A DNA stretch of 64,000 nucleotides from Laburnicola sp. R22_1 (GCA_014281115.1 JACONQ010000019.1:248001-312000), one strand, 5' to 3'. Shown: positions 37,964-49,300, counted from the stretch's first letter. Numbers and translations: made by a program. The notes: generated from the letters alone by a model not told the origin.

Positions 37964-38373
37964 GTTGGAAATACCCTTAAGCATCTCCTGCTTAGAGATA
38001 GAAGAAATCTTAGAACTCATTGTGAATGAGATTGATAGGCCAAAAAGAGCTCAGAAATCTGAGAAAAATGAGGTATTTATTGAAAAATTGATAAGGCTTG
38101 TCGAAATTGCCTAAAAAGGTAATGAACTAGTCCAGCTAGTAAAAGAGCTCAGAAAATTCTGAGAAAAATAAGGTATTGGTCAAAATATCGATTTTGCCAA
38201 GATAGCTTAGTAAGCTAAAAGGACTAGACCAGCTAGCATAAAAGAATCAGAATCTCAAAGGAATTCTGAGAAAAACGAGGTATATATCGAAAAATTGATA
38301 GAAGAATAGCTTAGTAAGCTAAAAGGTAGATAATAATAAATAATAAAATTGTTAGAGCGCCGGGCTCATAACC
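37964..38373. repeat. CpA-rich spacer with three ~100-bp tandem units, ending in a primer-binding site
   Basis: 410 bp between two outward-facing X LTRs, with ordinary CpA content. It contains three imperfect units starting near 38041, 38143 and 38240. Each has a core like CTCAGAAATCTGAGAAAAA followed by a GAGGTAT and TTGATA stretch. Two copies of AGCTTAGTAAGCTAAAAGG also occur. Its right end is the tRNA-complementary site next to X copy 3. I read it as a remnant of the internal region of the X retrotransposon; no protein is encoded. Confidence 0.6.
38351..38373 (-). promoter_or_regulatory. Primer-binding site complementary to the anticodon arm of tRNA-Met(CAT)
   Basis: The plus strand here reads like the D-arm end plus anticodon stem-loop of an elongator tRNA-Met: GTTAGAGCG, stem CCGGG, loop CTCATAA with anticodon CAT, then CC. 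On the minus strand this is a complementary site starting GGTTATGAGCCC, and it abuts the CA end of X copy 3 with no gap, where a retrotransposon primer-binding site must be. Priming from an internal tRNA-Met half is known for Drosophila copia and yeast Ty5 (initiator tRNA there). The alternative, a tRNA gene broken by the insertion, is less likely because no acceptor stem or 5' tRNA half is present. Confidence 0.62.
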
Positions 38374-39347
38374 TGTGAAAAGTGGATAAATAGATAAGAA
38401 GGTGATCGAGTTGGTATTGTTAAACTGGTTGATTTATTTTAATAAACTGGCTACCTAGCAATCTATATATAAAATAATTTAGACTAACAAACACTTAGTT
38501 TTGTATAGTTTAATTATGCCTTTAACTTTTATGCGTGCTAGTGTTTTAAACTAATGTTTAAACTAGTGTTTTATATGTAATAGTGTTTTATATACGAGCT
38601 ATTGTTTTATATATAGACTAGTGTTTTATATGTAAGCTATTATATACAAACTAGTGTTTTATATGCAAACTAGTGTTTTATATACAAACTAGTGTTTTAT
38701 ATACAAACTAGTGTTTTATATACAAACTAGTGTTTTATATGCAAACTAGTGTTTTATATACGAGCTATTATAAACTTTGTTTTACTATTGCTTAGTTGTG
38801 ACGTTAACAATAAACGCCTTATTTTAGCATAATTTATTACTCCTTAGTTTATTATACGCTAATGTATTTTCTATTATAAAACAAGTCTTTTATATGTTAT
38901 ATTTTGTTTTTTAGTAATAAGTAATTTAATACATATAATATTGCCTTGTTTAGTATATTCTTTTAGCAATTGCTCAAAATTGTTAAAGCGCTTGATTGCG
39001 ACAAGTTTGTCAAACGTTATTAATTTAGAAAAATTAATTACGAGCTTATTTATATTACGATAGCGTATTTTATAATATTTATTAGGTTAGTTTTATATTA
39101 TATTTTGGTTTTAGTTTTAAGTAAATTAATATATATAATATTGGATTTCTTACAATTATCTTTTAGTAAACTTTTTGTGCATTACTTAAAGTTGACTTTG
39201 GCTTTAATTGCAACTTATTGTCGGAACGACTATTTTAGTTTATTTTTAGGTAGCTTATAGTTATTTATCTATTTATCTTTTATTATAACAGCGAAATTCT
39301 AACATGTTATTTTATTATTTATTTTGCTTACTAATATAGTTTTAACA
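38374..39347 (-). repeat. X LTR, copy 3
   Basis: About 974 bp, same orientation as copy 1 (TGTGAAAAGTGG to GTTTTAACA on the plus strand). It differs from copy 1 mainly by C-to-T and G-to-A changes, for example TATGCA read as TATGTA or TATACA, so it carries light RIP. The 19-bp tandem array lies at about 38570-38765. No target duplication is visible (TAACC on the left, ATAAA on the right), in keeping with the left neighbour being element-internal sequence. Confidence 0.82.
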
Positions 39348-39440
39348 ATATAAATAAAATGTTTATATAAATAAAATGTTTATATAAATAAAATGTTTCT
39401 ATAAGTAAAATGTTTATTTAAATAAAAATATTTATAGAAA
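39348..39440. repeat. Short tandem repeat (about 17-18 bp unit)
   Basis: Five imperfect units of ATAAATAAAATGTTTAT lie immediately right of X copy 3, at the edge of the AT-rich block. Confidence 0.85.
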
Positions 39441-39544
39441 CTAAATTAAGTTACGCCCCGCCATATCTGGACTATACGCCTTATTTAGTTTTAATTACAG
39501 GATATGCCGCCGGGCGGAGGTGCCGGAACTTTCCACCTTATTAA
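39441..39544. other. GC-balanced segment between AT block and Copia LTR
   Basis: About 100 bp with normal base composition (it includes GCCGCCGGGCGGAGG). No gene is assignable. It marks the border of the AT isochore. Confidence 0.5.
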
Positions 39545-39762
39545 TGTCAGATTGGATAGGTGATCCGAACAACTATCGTGAGTGGCAGGAGAGAGATGAA
39601 ACAGCCCCTACCCAAATAGGGATAGTATGGAGGATTAGCCAAGAACCAAAACAGCGCACAAGCAGACCTCTAGAGGGAGGACACCCTGAAGAACAACAAC
39701 AACTAACATTACGCATTATTAAGATATGGACTTTATTCATTAATAAACCCTTTAATCTAACA
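39545..39762 (+). repeat. 5' LTR of the Copia element
   Basis: 218 bp, about 98% identical to 51077-51294. It ends CTAACA where the 3' copy has CTGACA. Confidence 0.93.
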
Positions 39763-39869
39763 ATTAAGAGTCTCACTGCCTCTACCTTAAACACTAGAAC
39801 AACCAGAACGCCGATACAACTCGAGCCGAAACGACGCGACGTCGCACAGAACGATCAAAATCCATTAAG

Positions 39870-40920
39870 ATGTCAACTACCCCAAATCGCGACCCTACAG
39901 TAATCCTTATGGACCATACCCAGTGGATCAAGTGGATCGCACAACTGGAGTCGAAGTGTGTGTTGTTGAACGTCTGGTTGAAGATCGACCCCAAACAGAT
40001 GGCCCAGCCACTCGCTGAACCTATCGCCCTAATTAGGCCCTTGATAGTTAGCTATCAAGCAGCTACAGCAGCGATAAACTAACATCAAACCCAATACCAA
40101 GCGAATTACGGGCAGCACGCAGTGATACCCCTGTTTGTACCAGCTCAACTGTCCAACCTCTCGAACGCCGGCAAGACCTCATACAAAGAAGACGTAGACG
40201 ACTTTAAGTCCATTTTTAAAGAATACAAGGTCCTTAATTAGAAACATTAACAAGAACAAACCCACTTCTCTTAGGTCACTAACTTTATTTAGACAATAGT
40301 ATCCTTACACCTATTTACCAACTGCTGCAAGCTGTCCTAACCATATCAAAGCTAGATAATCAAACTCGCCGCTACTATAGGCGTGAGATCAGAGGACGAG
40401 CTCAACAAAGCAAGGGAACGATACCAAGCAGCCCTTAAACTAATAAGGACAACAGCCCATTAGGACACCTGGCTTACTAAAGTGGACCACGTAGTTACAG
40501 AAGCCAAAGCAACTGGTGTACCCAACTGCCTAAACGATTAATTCATTAAGAACGACTTCGTGAAAGCTACAGCAAAGAATTTCCAAGGATGGACAATCTT
40601 ATTTATGGAAAACGGCCTCCCAGATCCTACAGTGACAGCCACTGACATGTTCCTACAATTTAGAAAACAAGCCAACCTACTATACCTAGCTAAGAGAAAA
40701 TTGTCTAGAGCAGCCTTCGCAGCTAGAGGACCAACCCTCGCTAGAGAAGAAGCTAATAATAATGCTAATACTAAACTAACCCGCGGAAGAGGTCGCAACC
40801 AACGTTAAAAGCGTAGTTATCGCAATAGTGATACAATTAACCATACAATGCAGAAGTGTAAGGCTTATAATAGACCACATAATCTCAACAAGTGTTGGTA
40901 TGCAATGCCAGAGACAGCGC
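39870..40920 (+). pseudogene. Copia gag, broken
   Basis: Starts MSTTPNRDPTVILMDHTQ and continues with a gag-like segment (WIKWIAQLESKCVLLNVW) to a stop at about 40082, then resumes in the same frame (residues such as FVPAQLSNLS). A second open stretch (40560-40808) holds the C-terminal gag with a basic RGRGRNQR tail. A decayed zinc knuckle follows at about 40848-40905 (KCKAYNRPHNLNKCW, CxxC-H-C spacing with the first Cys lost). Several stops and frame changes make it non-functional. Confidence 0.75.
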
Positions 40921-41169
40921 CTCTAAATTAGAGAGCCCAAGACAGCGTCAAGAGAATGGCTTAAGAAAGGATTAGCAATAATGCTAAACTTTAGAAGGAA
41001 ATACGCTTAGCGAAAAGGCCACAATCAAAGACCCCAGCTCTTAAGAAGTCGCACTTAGCGACTCTAACAATAGAAGCTTCCACAGAAGAGTGACTACATA
41101 GAAGGCAAATTAGAAAGGTTAATATTGCAATAGCCGCCGCCTCTTTTATAACAAAACAGTCAAGGTACC

Positions 41170-41330
41170 CACTTAAACAATCCTTTATCCTCAACTTAGG
41201 GACAACGTGCCATGTAGCAAATAATATTAGACGATTCACAAACACTTGGCCACCCACACTAGGAGATTTCTTATGGGCAGGAAACTTACGCGTATGGATT
41301 ATAGCATATGGCTCACTATATGTAAGAGTG
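41170..41330 (+). pseudogene. Copia aspartic protease, active site lost
   Basis: The frame around 41190-41240 reads LNLGTTCHVANNIRRFTN, aligning with the Copia protease motif LDSGATCHV. The catalytic Asp is Asn (AAC for GAC) and the Ser is Leu (TTA for TCA), both C-to-T/G-to-A changes. The DSG triad needed for catalysis is gone. Confidence 0.7.
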
Positions 41331-42600
41331 AAGACTGCAGGCTTAACACGCCGCCTTCACCTTAGAGATATGGCCTTCTGCCCAGACCTACACTGTAACC
41401 TTGTCTCATTTAGAGTACTCCAACAACAAGGCCTATGGTGGGATACTAAGCCAAACCCTACCGTACTACGCCGGTACGGCGATAGTGCTGTTGCGCTCCT
41501 TGAAGAACGATACGGACAATGGGTTGTTGAGTACAACAATGTCTCTAAGCCAAAATTAACCTTTGCAACAACCAAAGCACGCACAATTAAGCCGCGACAA
41601 CAAGCGAGCGGTAAGATGTGGCACAAACAACTAGGACACCCAGGACCTCAGGCACTTGAGCACCTCGTGCATCACTCTAAGGGGGTGAAGATTGTTGGCA
41701 TTCCTACCGTTAAGTGCGACGCATGTGGAAGATTAAAGTCTAAGCGACAGATAAGAAGAACCCCCCGAACAATCCTAGAAGGTCTAGGAGAGCGAATAGC
41801 CCTAGACTTTCATGATTACGAAGAAGGGAGTAACACAAAGGAGAAGAGCTAAATGCTAATTATGTGCAGAGTTACTAGTATACTATGGGATTTCTATTTC
41901 AAAGATAACCGACCTGCCAGATTAATTATTAAAACCCTCCAAATATTTATCACATTTATAAAGAACCAATTTGGGATTATAGTTAAAGTCATTAAGACTA
42001 ATAATAAGACGTTTCGCTCAGCCAAAGCCCAGAGGTGGAGGGACGAGCAAGGTATAGCAGTCGAGCCCTCAGCACCTAATACCCAAGCCCAAAACGGCGG
42101 AGCTGAACGCTTAGGGGGTGTGGTAAAGGAGAAAGCTCGTGCAATGCGCCTTGACGCGAATCTACTATAGGAAGTATAGCCTAAAGTGACTCGAACCGCC
42201 ATATACCTATACAATTGAACACCCAAGTATTCGAATCGCTAGAAGACGCCCTATGAAGCGTTCTTTACTACTGTCGCCTTTTAAAATGGGATAGTCACGT
42301 CCCCACGCAAACTAAACCAATCCTATCTACGAGCATATGGTTGCAAGGCCTTTGCTATAACAGATAATATAAAGCGTGGCAAAGGACGTCTATAAAGACT
42401 TAACCCAAAGGCATAGATTGGATACTTAGTAGGTTACGTTTCCTTAAACATCTTTAGGATATGGATACTATTAATAGGCAAGGTTATTAGCACCCGCGAC
42501 GTAGTGTTCAACGAAGATAGCATCTTTAATAGAGACATAAAACACATTATAGACAATCTTATGCACAGTACCCTTAAAGAAATTGCAACTTAGATTAGGA
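41328..42600 (+). pseudogene. Copia integrase (zinc-binding and DDE core), broken
   Basis: 41328-41852 is open. It carries the GAG-pre-integrase segment MWHKQLGHPGPQALEHLVHH followed by CDACGRLKSKRQIRR, an HHCC zinc site, then the start of the core with the first catalytic Asp in ALDFHDYEEG. After a stop, 41853-42170 continues the core. The second catalytic position reads KTNNKTF, where RSDNGTEF-like sequence is usual, so Asp became Asn. The Glu motif NGGAER is intact. Further stops follow through 42600. The integrase C-terminal region, still degenerate, extends to the LINE insertion at 43218. Confidence 0.82.
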
Positions 42601-44199
42601 CGATAGAGCTACCGCCTTCACTATCACAACAGAACAATGCTACAAGCAGGTTCTATAAGGATGAAGCGACGGACAACTCTCCTTCTGAGCAAGTGGGGAC
42701 ACCCCAGTACGACAAGCGCGGGAGGAAGGTCATACCCTACCCGACGCCGCCAAGTACACCACCACCAGCAGCCTTATTAGCGCAACTAATAAGCTCAGAT
42801 GGATACGAGCAGTGCCCCAACTCGCTGCCCAGCGCTAGAGATAATTAGGAGCTAGATCCAGCCCTGCCTCGCCCTAGAGGAATACAGCCTGTTAAGAGAG
42901 CCCTCCTGCGTAAAGAGGAAGGAAAGCTGGTTAATCCCCAGTTGCCCCTCTCTCACGATCTGGACAGACTCCAATCTCCACTCAGTTCCTTACCCAGTGA
43001 AGCGAAAGCCACTACACCATAGGCCGCAGCCTTTATAGCTAGTACTAAAGCAGGTCACGTTTATAAAGTAGAGGGGAAGAAACTAGATAACGCAAGCATT
43101 AAACGCATGATAATAAAAGGCTATCAGCCTCATTACAGCGAACTGTCACCAGCACCTCCTCCAAACGGGCTCAAGCCTACGCACCCACTCTACATGCTCT
43201 TTAAGAAAGCTAAGGAAGTAGTAGTAGTAGTAGTAGTAGTAGTATTGATTAACGTCCAGGAACCTAGGTTCTAGCCTCCCATGGGGCATGGGGACGCGCC
43301 GAGTAGCCATCTGGGGCCAGCCAGATGGTAAAGGCGATTCATGCTATAAGCTATTGCCGTCTCTTGTAGCGGCTCGTAAGAGTCCGCCCCCCTCCGTGCG
43401 GGGGCTGAATCCGTGTCTTCATGCCTATAGGCTAAGATGTTAGGGTGTAGCTATTATACATATAACAATCCAAAGCAGGGGCAGCTTTGGCTGCCCTAAA
43501 GCTATATTAAAAAGTGCTAAGACCTTAGCGTAAAACTAGTATAGGAAAGGTAAGAATTGTGTAGATAGTAAGGAGAGGTAAGGAGAGTAGGAGAGCGTAG
43601 GGGAGGTTGCCTCGTGTGGCAAGATGTCAGGATAAGAGGCACCCCTACTAGGAGCTCAGACAGAGTCGACGCTGGAGGAGCTGTCCTAGGTTATTGTCGC
43701 GCCCGCCAGTATCTGTAGCTTAGTAGGCAGTCTATAGAACTAACATTTATTTATTAGTGTTAGTAGGGTTGGCAAGCTCTAGCAAGAGTTAAAAATCTTT
43801 AGGCTTAAGGGTCTTTAAGTATTTAACGCCCTCCCATATGGTGCTAGGAGGGAGAGGGGGTTGTTTCGGCCAGTAGCGGAACTTCCAGACCGCTCGTGGG
43901 CAGTGGACTATGTAGTCTAGCGCGAGGTCTGCCCTATAGGAGCATCCTATAACTGCGTTATTGTGTTTAAACTTCTTATAGTACTAAGCGTAGTGTCTAT
44001 AGCAGGTGCGCATAGATAGTAGCTTTGCAAGCGTTAGTTATTAGAGGGTAAGCTCCTTTAGCTGTTTTGCAGGGCGATACTTAAGGTCCTACTACATATA
44101 CTACCTGGACAGATTTGGTGTGTGCTTGCGCCACTAGTCCATCTCTACGCTCCTAGTAAGGGCGCGAACGTCTGACTTAAGGCCTGAGGCCGTAGGTTT

Positions 44200-44620
44200 A
44201 GTTGCCATGCTGTGTGGAGGTTTAGGGGTCCTTGCCGCGTTGTCTGCTAGCTAGTCTGCCTGTTTGTTTCCCTCTATATTGCAGTGTCCTAGGGACCACT
44301 AGACAGTAATGTCCAGGTTCTTAATTGTCTCTTGGCACCTAACGAACGCCTACTACGAGGAGGGGGATAGGTTGCCTCTAATGCACTATATAATAGAGGT
44401 GCTATCTATACACATATATATGCGTCTAAGCTAGTAGGCCGGCGTGCGGAGCGTGTGTAAGAGTCCTCGCCACGCGCCTACAGCTTTGGCATTAAAGACG
44501 TGGGACCTAGGGTTAAGGGAGCTATTGCCCTATAGGGTAAAAGTCTGCCCTTTGTATATAGCGTAGCTGTATGTAACGTGCTTAACGCTGTTAAGCCATT
44601 GTTTAGAGCTATTAGAGAAG
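44200..44620 (-). pseudogene. LINE RNase H domain, broken
   Basis: The minus-strand translation around 44391-44430 reads YMCIDSTSII, matching the RNase H box of Tad1-like LINEs (IY.D..S.I). It lies downstream of the RT in element order. Stops and shifts interrupt it. Confidence 0.68.
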
Positions 44621-45199
44621 ACAGTAATAGCAGTTAGTGGGAGAAGGGCCCACCACTCCTTAAAGCGGCGGGCGGCTTCCTTCTTATTCATATGGCCTGT
44701 GGGGTCGTCGCGGCTCCCAGGGGAGTAGTGGGGGGCGCGGAATTCGGGTCAGGGTACTAGGTTAAAGACCTGTGCTAGTTGTTGTACCTTCGTGCGGGCT
44801 CTCTATGGGAGGCCTGCGCCTCGGCCTCTTCTAACTGTAGGAAGGTGAGTCCTGGCAGTTAGTGGGTGCTTTTCGTTAATTGTTAGCAGGTGTGCTGCGA
44901 AGTGGAACTTGCAGGTTTCTAGGGCTACTACTGCTAAGGGGAGTTCAGCGTCCCTAAAGATAGCAGTAGTAGGTGTAGTCTAGTAGGCTGGAATAACGGC
45001 TCTGCATGCCTGCCTAAGGACCTTATTAAGTGTTTCTATGTGCCAACCTAGTTAGGTGCTCACTTCGGCGCCTTTTAACTGGCGCATAATTCTAGAGGGT
45101 TTAGTTCTTCCTCTATACTAGGCCTCCGCTCCGTACAGGAGTTAGGGGAGGACGCAGAAAATCACCGCTTTACGCAAAGACCCTGGTGGGGGGCCGTAT

Positions 45200-46500
45200 T
45201 TAATCCGAGCGAGACTGCGGATGTGGTGGGCAACAACCCTTGTCCTTACAGCGCGTATGGCCACATGGGTCTTAAAGGTAAGCTTTCTGTTAAACTATAC
45301 GCCTAGCCAGCGCAGTGTAGGTACCTTACTTGTGGGGAGGATTGGGTAAATAGTAAGGTGATTGTTAACGGCGCAGGGCGGCGCGTAGTCCCTGTTCTGT
45401 CTTATAAGGTGGATTATTTCGAGCTTGTCTAGTGAGAAAGCAATCTTATAGTCCGCACTGTATAAGTTAATCTTGCGGACTTGTTTAGCAAGTATTTTAA
45501 TATTAAGGTTAAGGCTGTGGGAGGCGCTATAGAGGCATATATTGTCAGCATAGCCAAAGCGCATAGTTGTGTCCTAGAGCAGTAGCTCTGCAAGGTATAA
45601 CATGTAGATAATGGGGGAGAATGGCAAGCCCTATAGGGTGCCGCAGGCCACTAGGTGGCGGCCAGAATGGTGTTGGCCATAGCGGATAAGAATGTGTCGG
45701 TTTGTGAGGATGTTGCGTGTGAGGACTAGGACCTTCTAGTGCTAGCCTTAGTCTTTTATGCGGTGCAATAGCTAGTTAACTAGTAGTGCGTTAAAAGCTC
45801 CTAGTACATCCATAGTTACTATAGTAATGTGTTTGCCCTCGCTAAAAGCGAGTTCGGCTTTATGGGTGAAGGCCGTGATTAGGTCCATGGCCGACCTTTT
45901 TAGGAGGGCCCCCCCGTGCTGGGGGCTTAGGACGCCGTGCAGCACAGCCAAGTGGGCTATACGCCGAGCGATTACCCTTTCAAAACCTTTGCTGAGGCAG
46001 AGCAGCATGGCAAGTGGTCTTATAGACCCTAGGATTGTGTAGTCTTTCTTGCCAAGTTTCTTAATAAAAACAATCTCCCTATCTGTCCAGGCGGCTAGGT
46101 AGTAGTTAAGTAATAGTAGGTCGCGGTAGATGTCGCAAACGTACTATCTAATATGGTTCTAGCATGCTGTGAGCAGCCGGACTGTTATGCCATTAGCGCC
46201 TAGTGAGGTACTAGAGACCCTAATCACGCAGCGCTCTATCTCTTTAATCGATAGGTACGTGTCCTACAGGATAGTAGGGTGTTCTTATGGGGTAGGCGGT
46301 TCCGGCAAATCGTCCTCCGCCATAAATCTGCAGAGAAGTGCTTATTGTAGCATCTTAGCCTTATCTTTGTCTTTAGTCGCCTCTGCGCCTCTAAACACTA
46401 TTAGTGCCTGTGTTCTAGTGGGTTCTAGCTTGTGCCAATTAATAATGCGGAAAAGTTCCTAGTCGCCTTTAGCGTTATCTATAGTGTGTTGCTAGTACTC
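45200..46500 (-). pseudogene. LINE reverse transcriptase, broken
   Basis: The minus-strand stretch 45772-46008 reads FERVIARRIAHLAVLHGVLS then LLKRSAMDLITAFTH and TMDVLGAFNALL, matching the fingers/palm of LINE RTs (SKxxERVIARRL, GRSAxDA, TLDVKGAFD). The stretch 45295-45564 holds FGYADNICLYSASHS, the YADD box with Asp changed to Asn. Catalytic residues are thus lost by RIP-type G-to-A change, and stops separate the blocks. Confidence 0.85.
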
Positions 46501-46849
46501 CTTCTTTGCCTTGCGGACTATTGCTAGGAAAGTACGTGTCTTATTAGAGGGGCCCTAGCTAGTGTGGCTGTTAAGCGAGTGGAGGTGTGCTTAATAGGCT
46601 GTCTTGCAATTGTCTGTCCACTAGGGCGCTAAGTGGCCTGTCCCTCTCTTCTTTCTACCTACCGTCTTTAGGGCGTTAGTAAGGACTTCTTCTAAGGCAG
46701 CGACGCGCCTATTAACGTGCTCGCAGGTCTGTGGCCTGTCTAAGTGGGGGGCGCCTTTTATTCCGTTAGCAATAGCGTTAATAAATAGCGGTAGCTTCTT
46801 TGTGGGGACCCTATATTAGAACTAGTTAAGGGGCTTCTATCCTCTACTA

Positions 46850-47560
46850 GGGATCGTAGTAACTAACGTGTTATAGTCTAAGCCGCAGTTTATATCTATT
46901 TATACTGTAGTAGTTACAAAGGGGATATTACAGAAAGAGAGGTCTATAACGTGCCCAGCCCTATAGGTGGGGATTCTAGGTTCGCCTATATAATCCATGC
47001 CGCTGTCTGTAGCCTATTAGGCCAGCTTAGCTCCGCCCTATATAGTTGTGACACTAGGCTCGAACATGTTGTGTTTAGTGTTAAGATTACCTCCTACTAG
47101 GCACCTGTTTAGTAGGGTAAGGCAGGTAATATAGTTAAGTACTAGCGTAGTCTATAGCGCCCAGTAAACGTTAAGTATGGAGATTCTATTCACTTCAATC
47201 CACTGCAGGTCCCTGTTATGCAGCAGGGTACGGAGCGTAATCTTTAGTCTATTGCCCTTACGGGTGAAGATAAGGACCTGGGGGCGTTCTGCCTCCCAGG
47301 TCTCCCGGCTGTCCCAGCCGTCCACCAGTGAATAGAGGTTATAGCTAGGGTGGTTTAAAGTCTATATGCTAGGCTAGGTAGCTAGCTCTTATATGCAAAT
47401 AATGTTAATGCCCTTTGTAAAAGCAATCTTAAGAGTGGCTGTGTGTGCTAGGCCACTTCTGCCAATATTAGTCCAGCATACTTTTATATTAGGATCTCTG
47501 CAAGGGGTGTATCTGCGGCAGTTATTCCTTATTAATTAGAGGAGTTGTCTATAGTTATAT
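46850..47560 (-). pseudogene. LINE AP-like endonuclease domain, broken
   Basis: The minus-strand translation gives, in order, WTNIGRSGLAHTATLKIAF, HPSYNLYSLVDGWD, RDLQWIEVNRISILNVYWA, LVGGNLN and DYIGEPRIPTYRAGHVIDL. These match the exonuclease-endonuclease-phosphatase domain of Tad1-clade LINEs (N..RS..AH, HPSY, IVNVYRAP, GDFN, PTHRAG). GDFN reads GGNLN and several stops are present, so it is inactive. Confidence 0.8.
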
Positions 47561-47949
47561 CCTCCTATAAGGAGGACTATGTGTGGTCTGCATATCTCGC
47601 GCTTTGTGCTAAGAGTGCAGCGAGGTTAAGGCTGCCGCTTATAGGCGTAGTAAGTCTAACTGGTTAGCTTAAGGCGCGAGCCGCTTATTGTGCCGCAAAA
47701 TTAGGGTAGGGGCTTAAGCGCTGTCCTTTTAGTGGGTGGGGGCTAGGAACTTGTTTCTGGCTCTCTTAGTCTATAGGCTCTTCTTAAGGGGCTTATTAGA
47801 TAGTGTCTCTAGTAGGAGCAGTGTCCTCTTTGTTAGATTAAGCGTTGCCCTTAGTAGGAGGGGCGCCTTCTCTATTAGTGGTGTTGCCTTGTCTCTACGT
47901 AGTAGGCGCAGGTTAGGGTTGCGGGTTGTGTAGCTAGTTATAGGCCTTT

Positions 47950-49300
47950 TATCTAGCGCGGCGGAGGGTGGCTAGCTTATAGCGGGTAGGTCTTATAATC
48001 CTACCGCTCACTTGCCTAGGCTTTACTAGGCAGGTTAGATTGTTAGCAGCGTATAGACCGCGGCAATTAGGGCACTATAGCTTGTAAGCGTAGTTATCAC
48101 CTATAGGGCCTTTATACTCGCTCTATTTTATGCCGCAGTTATAGTAGCAGAGCGCGTGGGTACAACGCACTGCGTTGCAGTATTCCTAGCAGCTAGGGTT
48201 ATGTTACTTAATTACGCGTTTCTTAATAATTTCGCGGGATAAGTCGCTAACACTAAAAAGTTAGAAAGGTGTTACTGGCTTCTTAAAGGACACCACGTAG
48301 GTAGTGTGCCCGTATTAGTTTGGGCCGTGCCTAGAGGGCCAGTAGTTTACTGGGCGAGTTAAGGTCTGCGTAAAAGCCTCTTCCGCGATTATTTCTAGGG
48401 TGTACGGGACTTCTTGTCCTAACAGCGAGTGGTAGCTGCTAGGCACCCTAGGAACAGCATAGTTAGTCCAGCGTGTGGGCAACTCTGCGCTGTCGCTATT
48501 AATAGAGCAGATTATTAGTTCCTTCTTTTCTTGTTCTATAAGTTGTTGTTATATAGCCTTAGAGGCTGGCGTAATAGCCCAGCCTATTTAGGTCCTTGTG
48601 GCTGTAGGGATGTTGCTAATATTAAGTCCTATAGCGTCGCAGATTGCCTTTCGCATAGCGAAGGCGGAGGTCTGTCTAAGCCTATTAGCTGGATTTAAGA
48701 CAGTGAGCAAGATCTGTAGGTCTACTGCTTATCTAGGGGGCTGCTGTCGCTTAATAGTAGCTGTGGCCCTTCTGCTGTTAGTTGTTGTGTGCCTGCTGTC
48801 CCCATAATAGGAGGCGGATGCTACGCTTGCCCATATCTTCTAGGGCTAGGCGGCAAGGCCGCTGTCACTGTCTGTAGTGTAGGCTGTAGTTGTCGAGTTG
48901 TAGCCGGTCCTTACTAGATTAGGGCGAAGGCTTAGCGCAGTAGTAGAGTTTTTTAGCGCCTATATAACGCGGTTGCGGAGGGCGATAGCAGCCGCCAGCT
49001 CCTCTAGGCGCTTAAATTTGGCGAGGCAGTGGTCAACAGCATTAGCTATTGCTATTACTATCTTTTTCTAGGTCTCTGCCGCCTTGCGGGTGGCCGTAAG
49101 GTGGGAGTTAAGGACACTAGCTGCAGTTTCTATGTTAGCAGGGCGGACAGGCACGCCTCCACCAAAGGAGAGGCGTCTAGGAGGGCGAATATCGGACTGT
49201 TGGCGCTTCCTTGTGGCGTGCTAGAGGTTATTCTGTTGCGCAGACTTAAGGTCTGGTGGGCGGGTCGCTGTAGAGGTCCCTAGAGGGGGCCTCTAAGGCG
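47950..49300 (-). pseudogene. LINE ORF1 (gag-like) remnant
   Basis: The minus strand upstream of the endonuclease carries Cys-rich patches near 48000-48210 (for example CPNCRGLYAANNLTC) compatible with CCHC knuckles of a nucleic-acid-binding ORF1 protein. The frame is broken many times. The assignment rests on position and the Cys pattern. Confidence 0.55.

Larger units (their letters stand above)
1..39440. repeat. AT-rich, RIP-degraded transposon block (AT isochore)
   Basis: The whole stretch is very AT-rich, and CpA/TpG are almost absent while TpA is very common, except inside the three X repeats and the spacer between two of them. No reading frame of useful length survives on either strand. 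This is the known signature of repeat-induced point mutation (C-to-T at CpA) in Pezizomycotina. The block is composed of nested mobile elements, listed separately. The border with GC-balanced sequence at about 39,440-39,545 is sharp. Confidence 0.93.

Noticed and set aside
37964..38373. A tRNA-derived SINE in the spacer between X copies
   Set aside because: The tRNA-like part is at the wrong end and orientation to head a SINE body, and no flanking target duplication is visible.
38345..38375. A tRNA-Met gene
   Set aside because: Only the D-arm end and anticodon arm are present. The acceptor stem, T-arm and 5' end are missing on both sides, and the match abuts an LTR end exactly as a primer-binding site would.
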